Positions 9,609 through 17,591 of a stretch of 42,479 bases of DNA are shown here, one piece after another. The notes beneath the pieces were generated by a model. It did not search any database. It was given only the letters and a program-made list of their open reading frames with translations, and had not been told where the DNA came from. A program made the translations under genes and the position numbers. The stretch lies in the NCBI GenBank assembly GCA_017848755.1, contig JAFIHI010000081.1, forward strand, positions 1-42,479. The letters are read 5' to 3'. Numbering within the stretch: the first letter of the stretch is position 1; every line of letters starts with the position of its first letter. The DNA is from Nakamurella sp. Its GTDB lineage: Bacteria; Actinomycetota; Actinomycetes; Mycobacteriales; Nakamurellaceae.

Positions 9609-10580
9609 GTGCCCCCATCGGAGACCGTGCCGACGCTGGTTCTGCTCCGCGGCGACGAGCAGCTCCTGGTCGACCGCGCGGTGTATCGGATCACCGCAGC
9701 CGCGCGCAAGGCTGATCCGGCGACCGAACGGCGCGAGGCGGCCTGCGCGGGGCTGACGGTCGGTGAGTTCGCCGATCTGGTGGCGCCGAGCCTGTTCGCG
9801 GAACCGCGCGTGGTGTTGCTGCGCGGTGCGCAGGATGCGGCCAAGGACGCGGCCGATGCGGTGCTGGCGTATACGGCGGCGCCGGTGGACGGCGTCACGT
9901 TGGTGGTGCACCACAGCGGCGCGGCTCGGAACAAGTCCCTCATCGACGGGCTGACGCGATCCGGAGCGGCGGTCGTGCTCTGCGCCCCGATCACGCGCCC
10001 AACGGAGCGCATCGAGTTCGTCCGCGGCGAGATCCGGGCGGCCGGCGGAACAACGACGCCGACCGCGGTCGCCGCCCTCATCGACGCGGTGGGCAACGAC
10101 CTCGCGGAACTCGCGTCGGCGGCGAGCCAGCTCGTCGCCGATACCGGTGGCATGGTCGACGAGTCCGCGGTGCACCGATACCACCGGGGCCGGGCGGAGG
10201 CCTCGGGGTTCGCGGTAGCGGACCTGGTGATCGCGGGCAACACGGCCGCGGCCCTGGAGGCGCTGCGATGGGCGCTGATCGTCGGGGAGCCGCCGGTCCG
10301 GATCGCCGACGCGCTCGCCGGCGGCGTCCGCACCGTGGCCAAGGTTGCCGGCGCGGCCGGTGGCAGTTCCGTCCAGCTCGCCGCGCAACTGGGCATGCCG
10401 CCGTGGAAGATCGACAAGGCGCGCGGACCGGCCCGCGCATGGTCGCCGACGGGCCTGGCCGCCGCCATGGGCATCGCGGCCGAGCTCAACGCCGAGGTCA
10501 AGGGTGGCGCGGCCGACGTCGGCTATGCCCTCGAACGTGCCGTGCTCGGAATCTCCCGAGCACGTCGGATCCCGCGATAA
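9609..10580 (+). CDS. holA: DNA polymerase III subunit delta
   Basis: Clamp-loader delta subunit, 323 aa, which opens the sliding clamp during replication. It shows the delta layout: an N-terminal RecA-like domain without a P-loop (TLVLLRGDEQLLVDRAV, EPRVVLLRGAQDA), a middle lid region (LIDAVGNDLAELASAASQLV) and a C-terminal collar (FAVADLVIAGNTAAALEALRWAL to LERAVLGISRARR). Placement between comEC and the convergent rpsT is conserved in actinobacteria and supports the call. GTG 9609 follows comEC by 45 nt. A strong hairpin at 10602-10640 closes the unit. Confidence 0.95.
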   Translation: MPPSETVPTLVLLRGDEQLLVDRAVYRITAAARKADPATERREAACAGLTVGEFADLVAPSLFAEPRVVLLRGAQDAAKDAADAVLAYTAAPVDGVTLVVHHSGAARNKSLIDGLTRSGAAVVLCAPITRPTERIEFVRGEIRAAGGTTTPTAVAALIDAVGNDLAELASAASQLVADTGGMVDESAVHRYHRGRAEASGFAVADLVIAGNTAAALEALRWALIVGEPPVRIADALAGGVRTVAKVAGAAGGSSVQLAAQLGMPPWKIDKARGPARAWSPTGLAAAMGIAAELNAEVKGGAADVGYALERAVLGISRARRIPR

Positions 10581-10601
10581 ACGTGCGGACCCGAGCAGAC
10601 G

Positions 10602-10640
10602 CGAGAGCAGCCGATCGGAATGCCCGACCGGCTGCTCTTG
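10602..10640. terminator. Bidirectional hairpin between holA and rpsT
   Basis: Inverted repeat: GAGCAGCCGATCGG (10605-10618), loop AATGC, then CCGACCGGCTGCTC (10624-10637). It has one internal mismatch and can extend by about three pairs at the base. It sits between convergent genes. No long T tract is present, as is common in actinobacterial terminators. Confidence 0.65.
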
Positions 10641-10692
10641 GATTGTCGTGACAGGCGAATCGGCCGGCGCATCGCGCGGGCCGGCCGTGCAA

Positions 10693-10735
10693 CGGCGCAG
10701 GCCGTACTGCGGCGCAGGCCGTACTGCGGCGCAGG
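10693..10735. repeat. 17-bp tandem repeat, about 2.5 copies
   Basis: The unit CGGCGCAGGCCGTACTG occurs at 10693-10709 and 10710-10726, with a third copy broken after 9 bases. It lies just downstream of the rpsT stop and before the shared terminator. It looks like a small minisatellite that may vary in copy number between strains. Confidence 0.85.
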
Positions 10736-10740
10736 TCCCA

Positions 10741-11001
10741 CTACAGCGAGTTCGCCCGCTGCGCCAGTGCCGACTTGCGGTTGGCTGCCTGATTGGCGTG
10801 GATCACACCCTTGCTGACGGCCTTGTCCAGATCGCGTGACGCGGTCTGCAGGGCGGTCAGGGCGGCTTCCTTGTCTCCGGCGTCGGCGGCCGTGCGGAAG
10901 CGCCGCACCGACGTCTTCAGCGCAGAACGGACCGACTTGTTGCGCTGCCGCGCCTTCTCGTTGGTCTTGTTGCGCTTGATCTGGGACTTGATGTTGGCCA
11001 C
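10741..11001 (-). CDS. rpsT: 30S ribosomal protein S20
   Basis: S20, 86 aa, binds 16S rRNA early in small-subunit assembly. The sequence is classic: it begins [20 protein letters not shown], continues with alternating basic helices and ends with [19 protein letters not shown]. The start is GTG, with GAAGG about 10 nt upstream. It is transcribed against holA, the usual arrangement in Mycobacteriales. The 288 nt between it and lepA hold both promoters and one copy of the dispersed motif (11150-11161), with no further gene visible. Confidence 0.97.
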   Translation of the reverse strand: MANIKSQIKRNKTNEKARQRNKSVRSALKTSVRRFRTAADAGDKEAALTALQTASRDLDKAVSKGVIHANQAANRKSALAQRANSL

Positions 11002-11289
11002 GCCGGATTGCCTTCGTGTTGTCGGGAACGTCGTTCGTCTGGGTCGTGCTCACAGCTCATACGGCGGCGCTGCGCGCACACCGACAGGTCAGCTTACCAG
11101 GACGCGAAGGCCTGCGCGAACCGCTCGGTCGCGCCTCACCGGAGCGCGTATGACGGTGTTCGTACCCGATCACCATCGGGAGGCAGATGCCGTCGGCTGG
11201 CCGCGCGGACGGAACGTGGGACGATAGACGGCGCACCGCTCGACCGGTCACCTGACGAAACCCACGTACGACTGGAGATACCGCACCTC

Positions 11290-13206
11290 GTGAGCTCAGA
11301 TGCGTCAAGCGCGGCGCCGGTTCCCGCCACCTCGCAGCCGTCGATGAAACACCGGACGACGTTCACACCGCCGGAGCGGATCCGCAACTTCTGCATCATC
11401 GCGCACATCGACCACGGCAAGTCGACGCTGGCAGATCGGATGTTGCAGCTCACCGGTGTGGTCGACGCCCGGTCCATGCGCGCGCAATACCTCGACCGGA
11501 TGGACATCGAACGCGAGCGCGGCATCACGATCAAGTCGCAGAACGTGCGCCTGCCGTGGTCCGTCACGGGCGTCGGTGACGCAGCCGGTGCGACGACGGA
11601 CTACGTCCTGCACCTGATCGACACCCCGGGACACGTCGATTTCACCTATGAGGTGTCGCGGTCGCTCGCCGCCTGTGAGGGCGCCGTGCTGCTGGTCGAC
11701 GCCGCGCAGGGCATCGAGGCGCAGACTCTCGCCAACCTGTATCTGGCGTTGGAGCACGACCTCGCGATCATCCCGGTGCTCAACAAGATCGACCTGCCTG
11801 CCGCCCAGCCGGAACGCTACGCGGACGAGATCGCGCACATCCTCGGCGGCTCCCCGGACGACATCCTGCGCGTCTCCGGCAAGACCGGCCAGGGTGTGCG
11901 GGAGTTGCTCGACCGGGTGGTGGCCGAGGTACCCCCCCCGGTCGGCGACGCCGATGCGCCGGCCCGCGCCATGATCTTCGATTCCGTCTACGACATCTAC
12001 CGCGGCGTGATCACCTACATCCGGGTCGTCGACGGGAAGATCACACCCCGCGAGCGCATCCAGATGATGTCCACCAAGGCGACGCACGAACTGCTCGAGG
12101 TCGGCATCATCTCGCCCGACCCGATCGCGACCAAGGGCCTCGGCGTGGGCGAGGTCGGGTACCTCATCACCGGGGTGAAGGATGTTCGACAGTCCAAGGT
12201 GGGGGACACCGTCACATCCGCAGTGAAACCGGCATCGCAGGCGCTGGTCGGGTTTCACGAGCCGCGGCCGATGGTCTACTCCGGGCTCTACCCGATCGAC
12301 GGTTCGGACTACCCGCTGCTGCGGGACGCGCTGGACAAGCTGCAGCTCAACGACGCGGCGCTGCACTACGAGCCGGAGACGTCCACGGCGCTCGGCTTCG
12401 GGTTCCGCTGCGGATTCCTGGGGCTGTTGCACCTCGAGATCACCCGCGACCGGCTGGAGCGCGAGTTCGGCCTCGAGCTGATCTCCACGGCACCGAACGT
12501 GGTCTACCGGGTGACGATGGAGGATCGCACCGAGCGGGTTGTCACGAATCCGTCGGACTGGCCCGGCGGCAAGATCGCCGAGGTGCGCGAGCCGATGGTG
12601 CGGTGCACGATCCTGACCCCGAACGATTACGTGGGCGCGATCATGGATCTGTGTCAGACCCGTCGCGGCGCGATGAAGGGAATGGACTACCTCTCCGAGT
12701 CGCGGGTCGAGCTTCGGTACGAGATGCCGCTCGCGGAGATCATCTTCGACTTCTTCGACGCGCTGAAGTCTCGCACGCGCGGGTACGCGTCGCTCGACTA
12801 CGAGGAGATCGGAACGCAGGTCGCGGATCTCGTGAAGGTCGACATCCTGTTGCAGGGCGAGACGGTGGACGCGTTCTCGGCGATCGTGCACCGCGACACC
12901 GCCTATTCCTACGGCACCGCGATGGCGACGAAACTGCGTGAGCTGATCCCCCGGCAGCAGTTCGAAGTCCCGATCCAGGCCGCGGTCGGGTCGAGAATCA
13001 TTGCGCGCGAGAACATCCGGGCGCTGCGTAAGGACGTCTTGGCCAAATGCTACGGCGGCGACATCACACGCAAGCGCAAGCTCCTGGAGAAGCAGAAGGA
13101 GGGCAAGAAGCGTATGAAGATGGTCGGTCGGGTCGAGGTGCCCCAGGAGGCCTTCATCGCCGCGCTCGCCACCGACGCCCCCACTGGCAAGGAACCCAAG
13201 AAGTAA
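11290..13206 (+). CDS. lepA: Elongation factor 4 (LepA)
   Basis: Ribosome-associated translational GTPase, proposed to back-translocate stalled ribosomes or aid initiation. P-loop AHIDHGKST is at residues 38-46, then [18 protein letters not shown] and NKIDLPAA. The EF-G-like domains and the LepA-specific C-terminus follow ([37 protein letters not shown]). The frame stays open upstream to 11008, but no homology is visible before about residue 25. I take GTG 11290 (638 aa), with GGAG about 12 nt upstream; ATG 11344 is a shorter alternative. The gene stands alone between rpsT and the accessory island. Confidence 0.95.
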   Translation: MSSDASSAAPVPATSQPSMKHRTTFTPPERIRNFCIIAHIDHGKSTLADRMLQLTGVVDARSMRAQYLDRMDIERERGITIKSQNVRLPWSVTGVGDAAGATTDYVLHLIDTPGHVDFTYEVSRSLAACEGAVLLVDAAQGIEAQTLANLYLALEHDLAIIPVLNKIDLPAAQPERYADEIAHILGGSPDDILRVSGKTGQGVRELLDRVVAEVPPPVGDADAPARAMIFDSVYDIYRGVITYIRVVDGKITPRERIQMMSTKATHELLEVGIISPDPIATKGLGVGEVGYLITGVKDVRQSKVGDTVTSAVKPASQALVGFHEPRPMVYSGLYPIDGSDYPLLRDALDKLQLNDAALHYEPETSTALGFGFRCGFLGLLHLEITRDRLEREFGLELISTAPNVVYRVTMEDRTERVVTNPSDWPGGKIAEVREPMVRCTILTPNDYVGAIMDLCQTRRGAMKGMDYLSESRVELRYEMPLAEIIFDFFDALKSRTRGYASLDYEEIGTQVADLVKVDILLQGETVDAFSAIVHRDTAYSYGTAMATKLRELIPRQQFEVPIQAAVGSRIIARENIRALRKDVLAKCYGGDITRKRKLLEKQKEGKKRMKMVGRVEVPQEAFIAALATDAPTGKEPKK

Positions 13207-13271
13207 CACCAGCGGGGTGCCGCATGCCGTCGTTTCTGGCGCCGTCCCGCACGTCGGGGGCGTTTCGCCGA

Positions 13272-13277
13272 TAGCCT
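13272..13277 (+). promoter_or_regulatory. -10 element TAGCCT, leaderless mntA promoter
   Basis: TAGCCT lies 7 nt before ATG 13285, with no ribosome binding site between. This fits a leaderless message for the toxin-antitoxin operon, with the start codon at or next to the first base. Confidence 0.5.
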
Positions 13278-13284
13278 TACCGCT

Positions 13285-13740
13285 ATGGGGCACATCACGG
13301 TCGAGGTCAATCGCCTTGCGGCTGCCGCGCGATCCGGCGAACTCGCGGAATTGTGCCGGACACATGGACTGGACCTGCTGGTCTTGTTTGGCAGTGCGGT
13401 ACCGGTGTTCGACGCCGCCGAGTTAGGGCCGCGTGCTCCATCGAAGAGCGGCGAACCGCGAGACATCGACCTCGCTATCGCCATCGAGCGCGGCGCCGCA
13501 CCACCCGACGTGCTAGCGATCCTGCAGGATCTCTACCTGCTGACCGGAAGTGAGCGGATCGACCTGATGGTGCTCGATCATGCTGGACCGGTGGCACGCC
13601 AGCGTGCGTTGACTCGTGGGCGGATGCTTTTCGAGGGGTCTCCCGGTCGGTTCGCGGAGGCGCAGATCCTCGCCGCGATGGAGTATCTCGACACCGCGCC
13701 GTTTCGTGAACTCGCGCTCGGCATGCTGGCGAATCGATGA
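13285..13740 (+). CDS. mntA: MntA-like nucleotidyltransferase antitoxin
   Basis: Minimal nucleotidyltransferase of 151 aa, paired with the HEPN protein downstream. GS is at residues 36-37 in VLFGSAV, the metal-binding Asp pair is DID at 60-62, and a third acidic residue is Asp93 (RIDLMVL). In described type VII modules MntA adds AMP to a tyrosine of HepT and so silences its RNase. Here the GS-to-DxD spacing is 22 residues instead of about 10, because of a Pro/Gly-rich insert (FDAAELGPRAPSKSGEPR). The C-terminus has the usual ...ALTRGRMLFEG segment. The stop overlaps hepT as ATGA. Function is inferred from family and context. Confidence 0.85.
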   Translation: MGHITVEVNRLAAAARSGELAELCRTHGLDLLVLFGSAVPVFDAAELGPRAPSKSGEPRDIDLAIAIERGAAPPDVLAILQDLYLLTGSERIDLMVLDHAGPVARQRALTRGRMLFEGSPGRFAEAQILAAMEYLDTAPFRELALGMLANR

Positions 13741-14171
13741 GTCCGAAAGAGTTCGACGCGCCCGCGGTGCAGCGGCGACTTCAACTGATGTCGCAGTTGC
13801 TGGACGACCTCGAGACGGTGGGCGCTGCCTCTGCGGACCGTCTTGAATCAGATCGGATGTTGCGGCACGGCGTCGAGCGCATCTTGACCCAACTGGTGGA
13901 ACTAGCTACGGCGATCAATAGCCATATCGCCGCGACGTCCCTGGGTGTGGCGCCGGAAGACTACCGTTCGTCGTTCGCCCAGATCGCGGAGGCGGGTGTC
14001 ATCGCTCCCGACCTCGCCAAGCGATTGGCTCCATCGGCGGGGCTACGGAACATCCTGGTACACGAGTACGCGGATATCGATCTCGGCATCGTTGCGACAT
14101 CGATCGTTACGGCCCTGCGAGACTATCGAGATTACTGTCGTGGTGTCGCGCGGTGGTTGACATCCAGGTAG
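13737..14171 (+). CDS. hepT: HepT-like HEPN ribonuclease toxin
   Basis: All-helical HEPN-domain protein (DUF86 family), 144 aa. The catalytic RX4-6HXY motif is intact as RNILVHEY at residues 104-111, followed by acidic DIDLG. HepT proteins are RNases that cut RNA or tRNA. Tyr111 is the residue that the partner MntA would be expected to AMPylate. ATG 13737 overlaps the mntA stop by 4 nt, so the pair is translationally coupled with the antitoxin first. It ends 15 nt before the end of the convergent recQ remnant. With three other TA loci within 7 kb, it belongs to an accessory island. Confidence 0.88.
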   Translation: MSPKEFDAPAVQRRLQLMSQLLDDLETVGAASADRLESDRMLRHGVERILTQLVELATAINSHIAATSLGVAPEDYRSSFAQIAEAGVIAPDLAKRLAPSAGLRNILVHEYADIDLGIVATSIVTALRDYRDYCRGVARWLTSR

Positions 14172-14186
14172 CGCTGTACCCTGCGA

Positions 14187-15529
14187 CTACGGTCGGCGGT
14201 GGATCACGATGGGAAGGACCGCCGCAGCACCTCCGGAGCGCAGCTTGGACGCCGCGGTGGTGATCGGCCACAGCGACGAGGTGGCGTCCACCACGAGCAG
14301 CACCGCCCGGCCCGCGACCGCCGCCGGATTGGGCACGCCGATGCTGCGCGCCCAGAACGCCGCCTCGGCGGGGGAGGTCAGATCCTCATCGGCAGCCCCC
14401 GATATGGCGAGCGCCGCGGGATCGAGGCGGTCGCGAAGTACTCCCACACGCCTTCGTCCGCGGTAGAACTGAGCAGCACCACCGAGGCATGATCGATGCC
14501 GCGCCCGGCCCGGCCGACCTGCTGGTAGTAGGAGACCGGCGACGGGGGAGCCCCGACGTGCACGCAGAAGCCGAGATCCGGCTTGTCGTAACCCATTCCG
14601 AGCGCAGACGTGGCGACTAGCGCCTTGATCGCATTGCCGCGGAGGGCCTCTTCCAGCCGCTCCCGTTCACCCGCTTCCAGCTGTCCGGTGTAGGCGGCCA
14701 CGCGCACCGCCCAGCCGTGGTACGCGGTGATCGCCCCCGCCAGCCGCTCGGCATCGGCCACCGTCAGGGCATAGACGATTCCGGACCCCGGCAGTTTCGG
14801 CAGGTTTTCCACCACCCACGCGAACCGCTTCAGCGGCGAGAGCCCGTCGATCACGGCCAGGTGCAGGCTGGATCTGGCCAGCGGCCCGCGCAGCACCAGC
14901 GTCTGCTCGCCGAGCTGTGCTGCCACATCCTGCGTCACCCGAGTATTCGCCGTCGCCGTGGTCGCCAGCACGGGGGTGTCGGGGGAAAGCCGGCGCAGCG
15001 CATCGGCGACCCGCCGGTAGTTGGGCCGGAAATCGTGACCCCAGTCCGAGACGGCGTGCGCCTCGTCGATCACCAGCAGCCCCAGCGACCCGGCCAGCGC
15101 CGTCATGACCCGCCGTCCGAAGCCCGGATTCGCCAGACGCTCGGGGGAGACCAGCAGCACGTCCACCTGGCCTCCGCGCAGGTCCGCCTCGATGGCGTTC
15201 CATTCCTCGACGTTCGACGAGTTCAGCGTGGCGGCGCGAAGCCCGGCCCGCGCGGCTGCGGCTACCTGGTCGCGCATCAGCGAGAGCAGCGGCGACACAA
15301 CGAGAGTCGGCCCGAAACCGGCTGCCCGGCGCAGCGCGGCCGCCACCCAGTACACCGCCGATTTGCCCCACCCTGTCGCCTGCACCACCAGCACGCGCGC
15401 GGCCGGCTGCAATAGCCCCTCGACCGCGGTCAGCTGATCGTCCCGCAGCCGCGCGCCCGCACCCGCCAGTGCGGCGATCACCCGGTCGGCCACCTGCTGT
15501 TGATCGTCCCCAAGGCCCATACGCGTCAC
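14187..15529 (-). pseudogene. recQ: RecQ-family DNA helicase with internal deletion and frameshift
   Basis: The first 375 or so codons encode an intact RecQ core: VVQATGWGKSAVYW (Walker A), VSPLLSLMRDQ, VIDEAHAVSDWGHDFRPNY (DEAH), ATTATAN and motif VI QQVGRAGRG. After VWEYFATASIP the frame runs out at 14378. In a second frame (14187 to about 14440) the characteristic C-terminus resumes (VLLVVDATSSLWPITTAAS, then VLPIVIHRRP). In actinobacterial homologues of about 700 aa, as I remember them, some 200-250 residues with the zinc-binding cysteines and part of a phosphoribosyltransferase-like domain lie between. That middle is missing here. A truncated protein of 383 aa could still be made from 15529. 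Confidence 0.8.
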
Positions 15530-15602
15530 GCTAGGGCACGTCCCCGAGACCCTCTTTCGACCGAACGCGTGCGGAGCCGCATGAGCACTTCGTCATACCG
15601 GT

Positions 15603-15608
15603 TATACT
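15603..15608 (+). promoter_or_regulatory. -10 element TATACT, leaderless mazE promoter
   Basis: TATACT ends 7 nt before ATG 15616. Just upstream, at 15591-15601, CGTCATACCGG resembles the dispersed motif, and ACCGGT is a small palindrome that could serve as an operator half. Confidence 0.55.
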
Positions 15609-15615
15609 TTGCGGC

Positions 15616-15849
15616 ATGAAGGTTGCTGTCTCCCTGCCGGACAAGCTCTTCGAAGAGGCCGACGACGCGGCGGCGCGCATGGGCCTGAATCGTTCCGCGC
15701 TATATGCGCGTGCGCTCGAGGCCTTCCTCGCCCGCCAAGGCGCCGATCCGGTGACGACCCGTCTCGATGAGTTGGCAGCGGTGCAGGACCCCGTCGACGG
15801 TGCCGCCGCGGCACGCCGGCTCATTGATGCCGGGCGGTGGGAGTGGTAG
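15616..15849 (+). CDS. mazE: MazE-type ribbon-helix-helix antitoxin
   Basis: Small DNA-binding antitoxin of 77 aa. The N-terminus MKVAVSLPDKLFEEADDAA and following helix NRSALYARALEAFLARQ form a ribbon-helix-helix fold of the type that binds its own promoter. The C-terminal 30 residues are acidic or flexible and should wrap the toxin. Divergent from the recQ remnant, it has a leaderless-type -10. Its stop lies inside the mazF start region (overlap about 13 nt), so the two proteins are made in a coupled way. Autorepression is expected for the family but not shown here. Confidence 0.88.
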   Translation: MKVAVSLPDKLFEEADDAAARMGLNRSALYARALEAFLARQGADPVTTRLDELAAVQDPVDGAAAARRLIDAGRWEW

Positions 15850-16178
15850 CTCGCGGCGAGATCTGGTGGGTCGACTTCGCGAATCGGGTCGGCTCGGGGC
15901 CGGGTTACCGGCGGCCGGCGGTGGTCATCTCATCCGACCGGTTCAACGCGTCGCGGCTATCCACCGTCGTGGTGGCCGCGGTGACGTCTAACCTGCGGTT
16001 GGCTTCAGCGCCGGGCAATGTGCTGCTGCCGGACGGACTCCTGCCGAAGCCATCGGTGATCAATGTGACGCAATTGCTCACCATCGATCGGGTGCTGCTC
16101 AATCGTGCTATCGCGACAGTGCCACCGCTGGAGTCCGCCGAACTTGATCGGGGCTTGCGCCTCGTGCTCGATCTGTAG
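15837..16178 (+). CDS. mazF: MazF/PemK-type endoribonuclease toxin
   Basis: Type II toxin of 113 aa with the PemK/MazF fold: RGEIWWVDF at the N-terminus, GYRRPAVVISSDRFNAS with the catalytic-loop arginine, VVVAAVTSNLRLA (the conserved T/S strand) and PSVINVTQLLTIDR. These toxins cut mRNA or structured RNA at short sequences; the specificity cannot be read here. Start choice is GTG 15837 or GTG 15843; the latter gives VVARGEIWW, the length common in the family. A hairpin at 16224-16252 follows and would serve this gene and the convergent DUF664 gene. Confidence 0.9.
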   Translation: MGVVARGEIWWVDFANRVGSGPGYRRPAVVISSDRFNASRLSTVVVAAVTSNLRLASAPGNVLLPDGLLPKPSVINVTQLLTIDRVLLNRAIATVPPLESAELDRGLRLVLDL

Positions 16179-16223
16179 CGGCTCGGTCTCGGTACCCTGG
16201 CGACGCAGATGACGTCGTTCCGC

Positions 16224-16252
16224 GCCGGGCCGGCGCTAATGCGCCGCCCGGC
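16224..16252. terminator. Bidirectional hairpin between mazF and the DUF664 gene
   Basis: GCCGGGCCGGCGC (16224-16236), loop TAAT, GCGCCGCCCGGC (16241-16252). The stem is about 12 bp with one bulged C, located between convergent genes. No T tract is evident. Confidence 0.6.
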
Positions 16253-16303
16253 ACTCGTCCCCGCCCGAACCGCCGATGACGTAGTTGTCGGTCGATGGCC
16301 GGG

Positions 16304-16846
16304 TCAGCCGACCCCGGCGCGCTTCGCGAGCCCACGGACGTAGGCCGCTTGGCCCGCGTGTTGCAGGCAGTCGCCGATGAGGCTGACCAGGCGCACGGAC
16401 GCCGTCACCGGCGGGTCCCACCGTGTGTCCACAACGCGGGACAGCTCGTTCACGGTCAGTGAGTCCACGTACGCGAGGCTCGCCGCATGGACGTCGGCGT
16501 GGTACCCGTCGAGCAGATCTGCGGGAACCCGCACCGCGGCCACCTCGCTGCTGGAGTGGCCGTAGCCGTGCGCTGCAACCGGGAAGGGCAGGCCGAACCG
16601 GCCGTGCCAGCCCTTGGCCGTCCAGACTTGCTCGGTGCCCGCGATACCGGCAACGTGATCATCCTGCACGCGCGACAGGTGCCAGATCAGCCAATCGATG
16701 GAGTTCGCGTCGGGATCCGGCCGGTACGTGCCGACCGCATCCGTCAACCCCGCGGTCACGTCCTGCACCAGCTCGCGGATGCGGCCGAACTGGTCGAGGA
16801 AGATGTCGCGCAGCGCGCGCGTCGCGTCGTCAGTCATGGTCTCCAT
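16304..16846 (-). CDS. DUF664 / DinB-like mycothiol transferase family protein
   Basis: Four-helix-bundle protein of the DinB/DUF664 group, 180 aa from ATG 16846 (ATG 16837 would remove three residues). Probable metal-ligand histidines occur at DWLIWHLSRVQDDHV and in GDCLQHAGQAAYVRGL near the C-terminus, the spacing typical of these bundles. In actinobacteria this family includes mycothiol-dependent transferases; the actual substrate is unknown. The frame is open well upstream of 16846, but no family similarity is seen there. It lies downstream of the broken acetyltransferase gene on the same strand and faces mazF. Confidence 0.82.
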   Translation of the reverse strand: METMTDDATRALRDIFLDQFGRIRELVQDVTAGLTDAVGTYRPDPDANSIDWLIWHLSRVQDDHVAGIAGTEQVWTAKGWHGRFGLPFPVAAHGYGHSSSEVAAVRVPADLLDGYHADVHAASLAYVDSLTVNELSRVVDTRWDPPVTASVRLVSLIGDCLQHAGQAAYVRGLAKRAGVG

Positions 16847-16905
16847 CGTGCACCGCCGCCGGACCCGGCGCAGGCCCCATGACCGCACGGTGCGCGACCT
16901 TAGGC

Positions 16906-17510
16906 TCAGACCAATGACAGTCGCATCACGGCTCGCCCCTCGGTCGGCCGGCGTAACTCGCTGAACCCCGCGCGGGCGAACATCGTCAGCGTGCCGTGGT
17001 ATAGGTCGGCTGACGGTCGTCGAGCCCCGCCGGTGATCACCGGATAGCCTTCGAGCCACTCGGCGCCGTGCTGCCGCGCGAAATCCGCCGCGCCGATCAG
17101 CAGTGCTGATGCGACGCCGCGCCCTCGCTGTGCCACCGGCACCACGAAACAGGTGACGGCCCACAGTCGGTCCGGGTCGAGCTCACCGGCCGGCGGCCGG
17201 GCTACCGTCGCCGCGGCGAGGCGGGGGAACGAGCCTTTCGGGCCGAGCTGGCACCAGCCGACCGCGTCGTCATCGCCGTAGGCCAGCAATCCGGGCGGGT
17301 GCTCACCGCCGCAGACCTGCCGCTCCAACGCGCCGCGCTTGTCGGCTCGGGACGCCGTGTTCCATGCCCGTCCGCGCAGGTGGAAGAACTGGCACCAACA
17401 GGTTGCCGGTCGCCGCGGGTGCCCATCACGGACACGACGTCATCCCAGCGCTGCGCGGTCGCCGGTTCGATCCGGTACGCCGGCCGCTCTGTCTCACGCC
17501 AGATGCTCAT
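16906..17510 (-). pseudogene. GNAT acetyltransferase gene split by a one-base frameshift
   Basis: Two frames together encode one GNAT protein of about 200 aa. Frame one runs from ATG 17510 (MSIWRETERPAYRIEPATAQ) to VVSVMGTRGD. Frame two continues from ATCWCQFFHLRGRAW through CGGEHPPGLLAY, acetyl-CoA-binding VAQRGRGVASALL, EGYPVI, and ends RLSLV. The join is near 17406-17411, where GACCGG stands; adding one C would restore a reading ...RGDPATCWCQ. So a single-base deletion, or a sequencing error, interrupts an otherwise intact gene. A shorter product could start at an internal ATG or GTG near 17328 but would lack the first strand and helix. Confidence 0.72.
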
Positions 17511-17591
17511 GCTTATCCCCGTCTCCCTCGTCGTGCCGATTTCGATGCCGAATCGTCCGATCGGCCTATGCGGTCAGGTCGGGTGACCGCG

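Noticed and set aside
11008..11289. N-terminal extension of LepA by about 94 codons.
   Set aside because: The stretch overlaps the rpsT-lepA control region, contains a dispersed-motif copy and shows no LepA similarity.
15591..15605. Possible palindromic operator around ACCGGT at the mazE promoter.
   Set aside because: Only the 6-bp core is symmetric; the flanks do not match, so I did not list it as an operator.
16901..16964. TAGGCT 7 nt before ATG 16914 on the plus strand, which would be a leaderless 16-codon gene.
   Set aside because: The frame is antisense to the conserved end of the acetyltransferase gene and encodes nothing recognisable. The match is probably chance in this composition.
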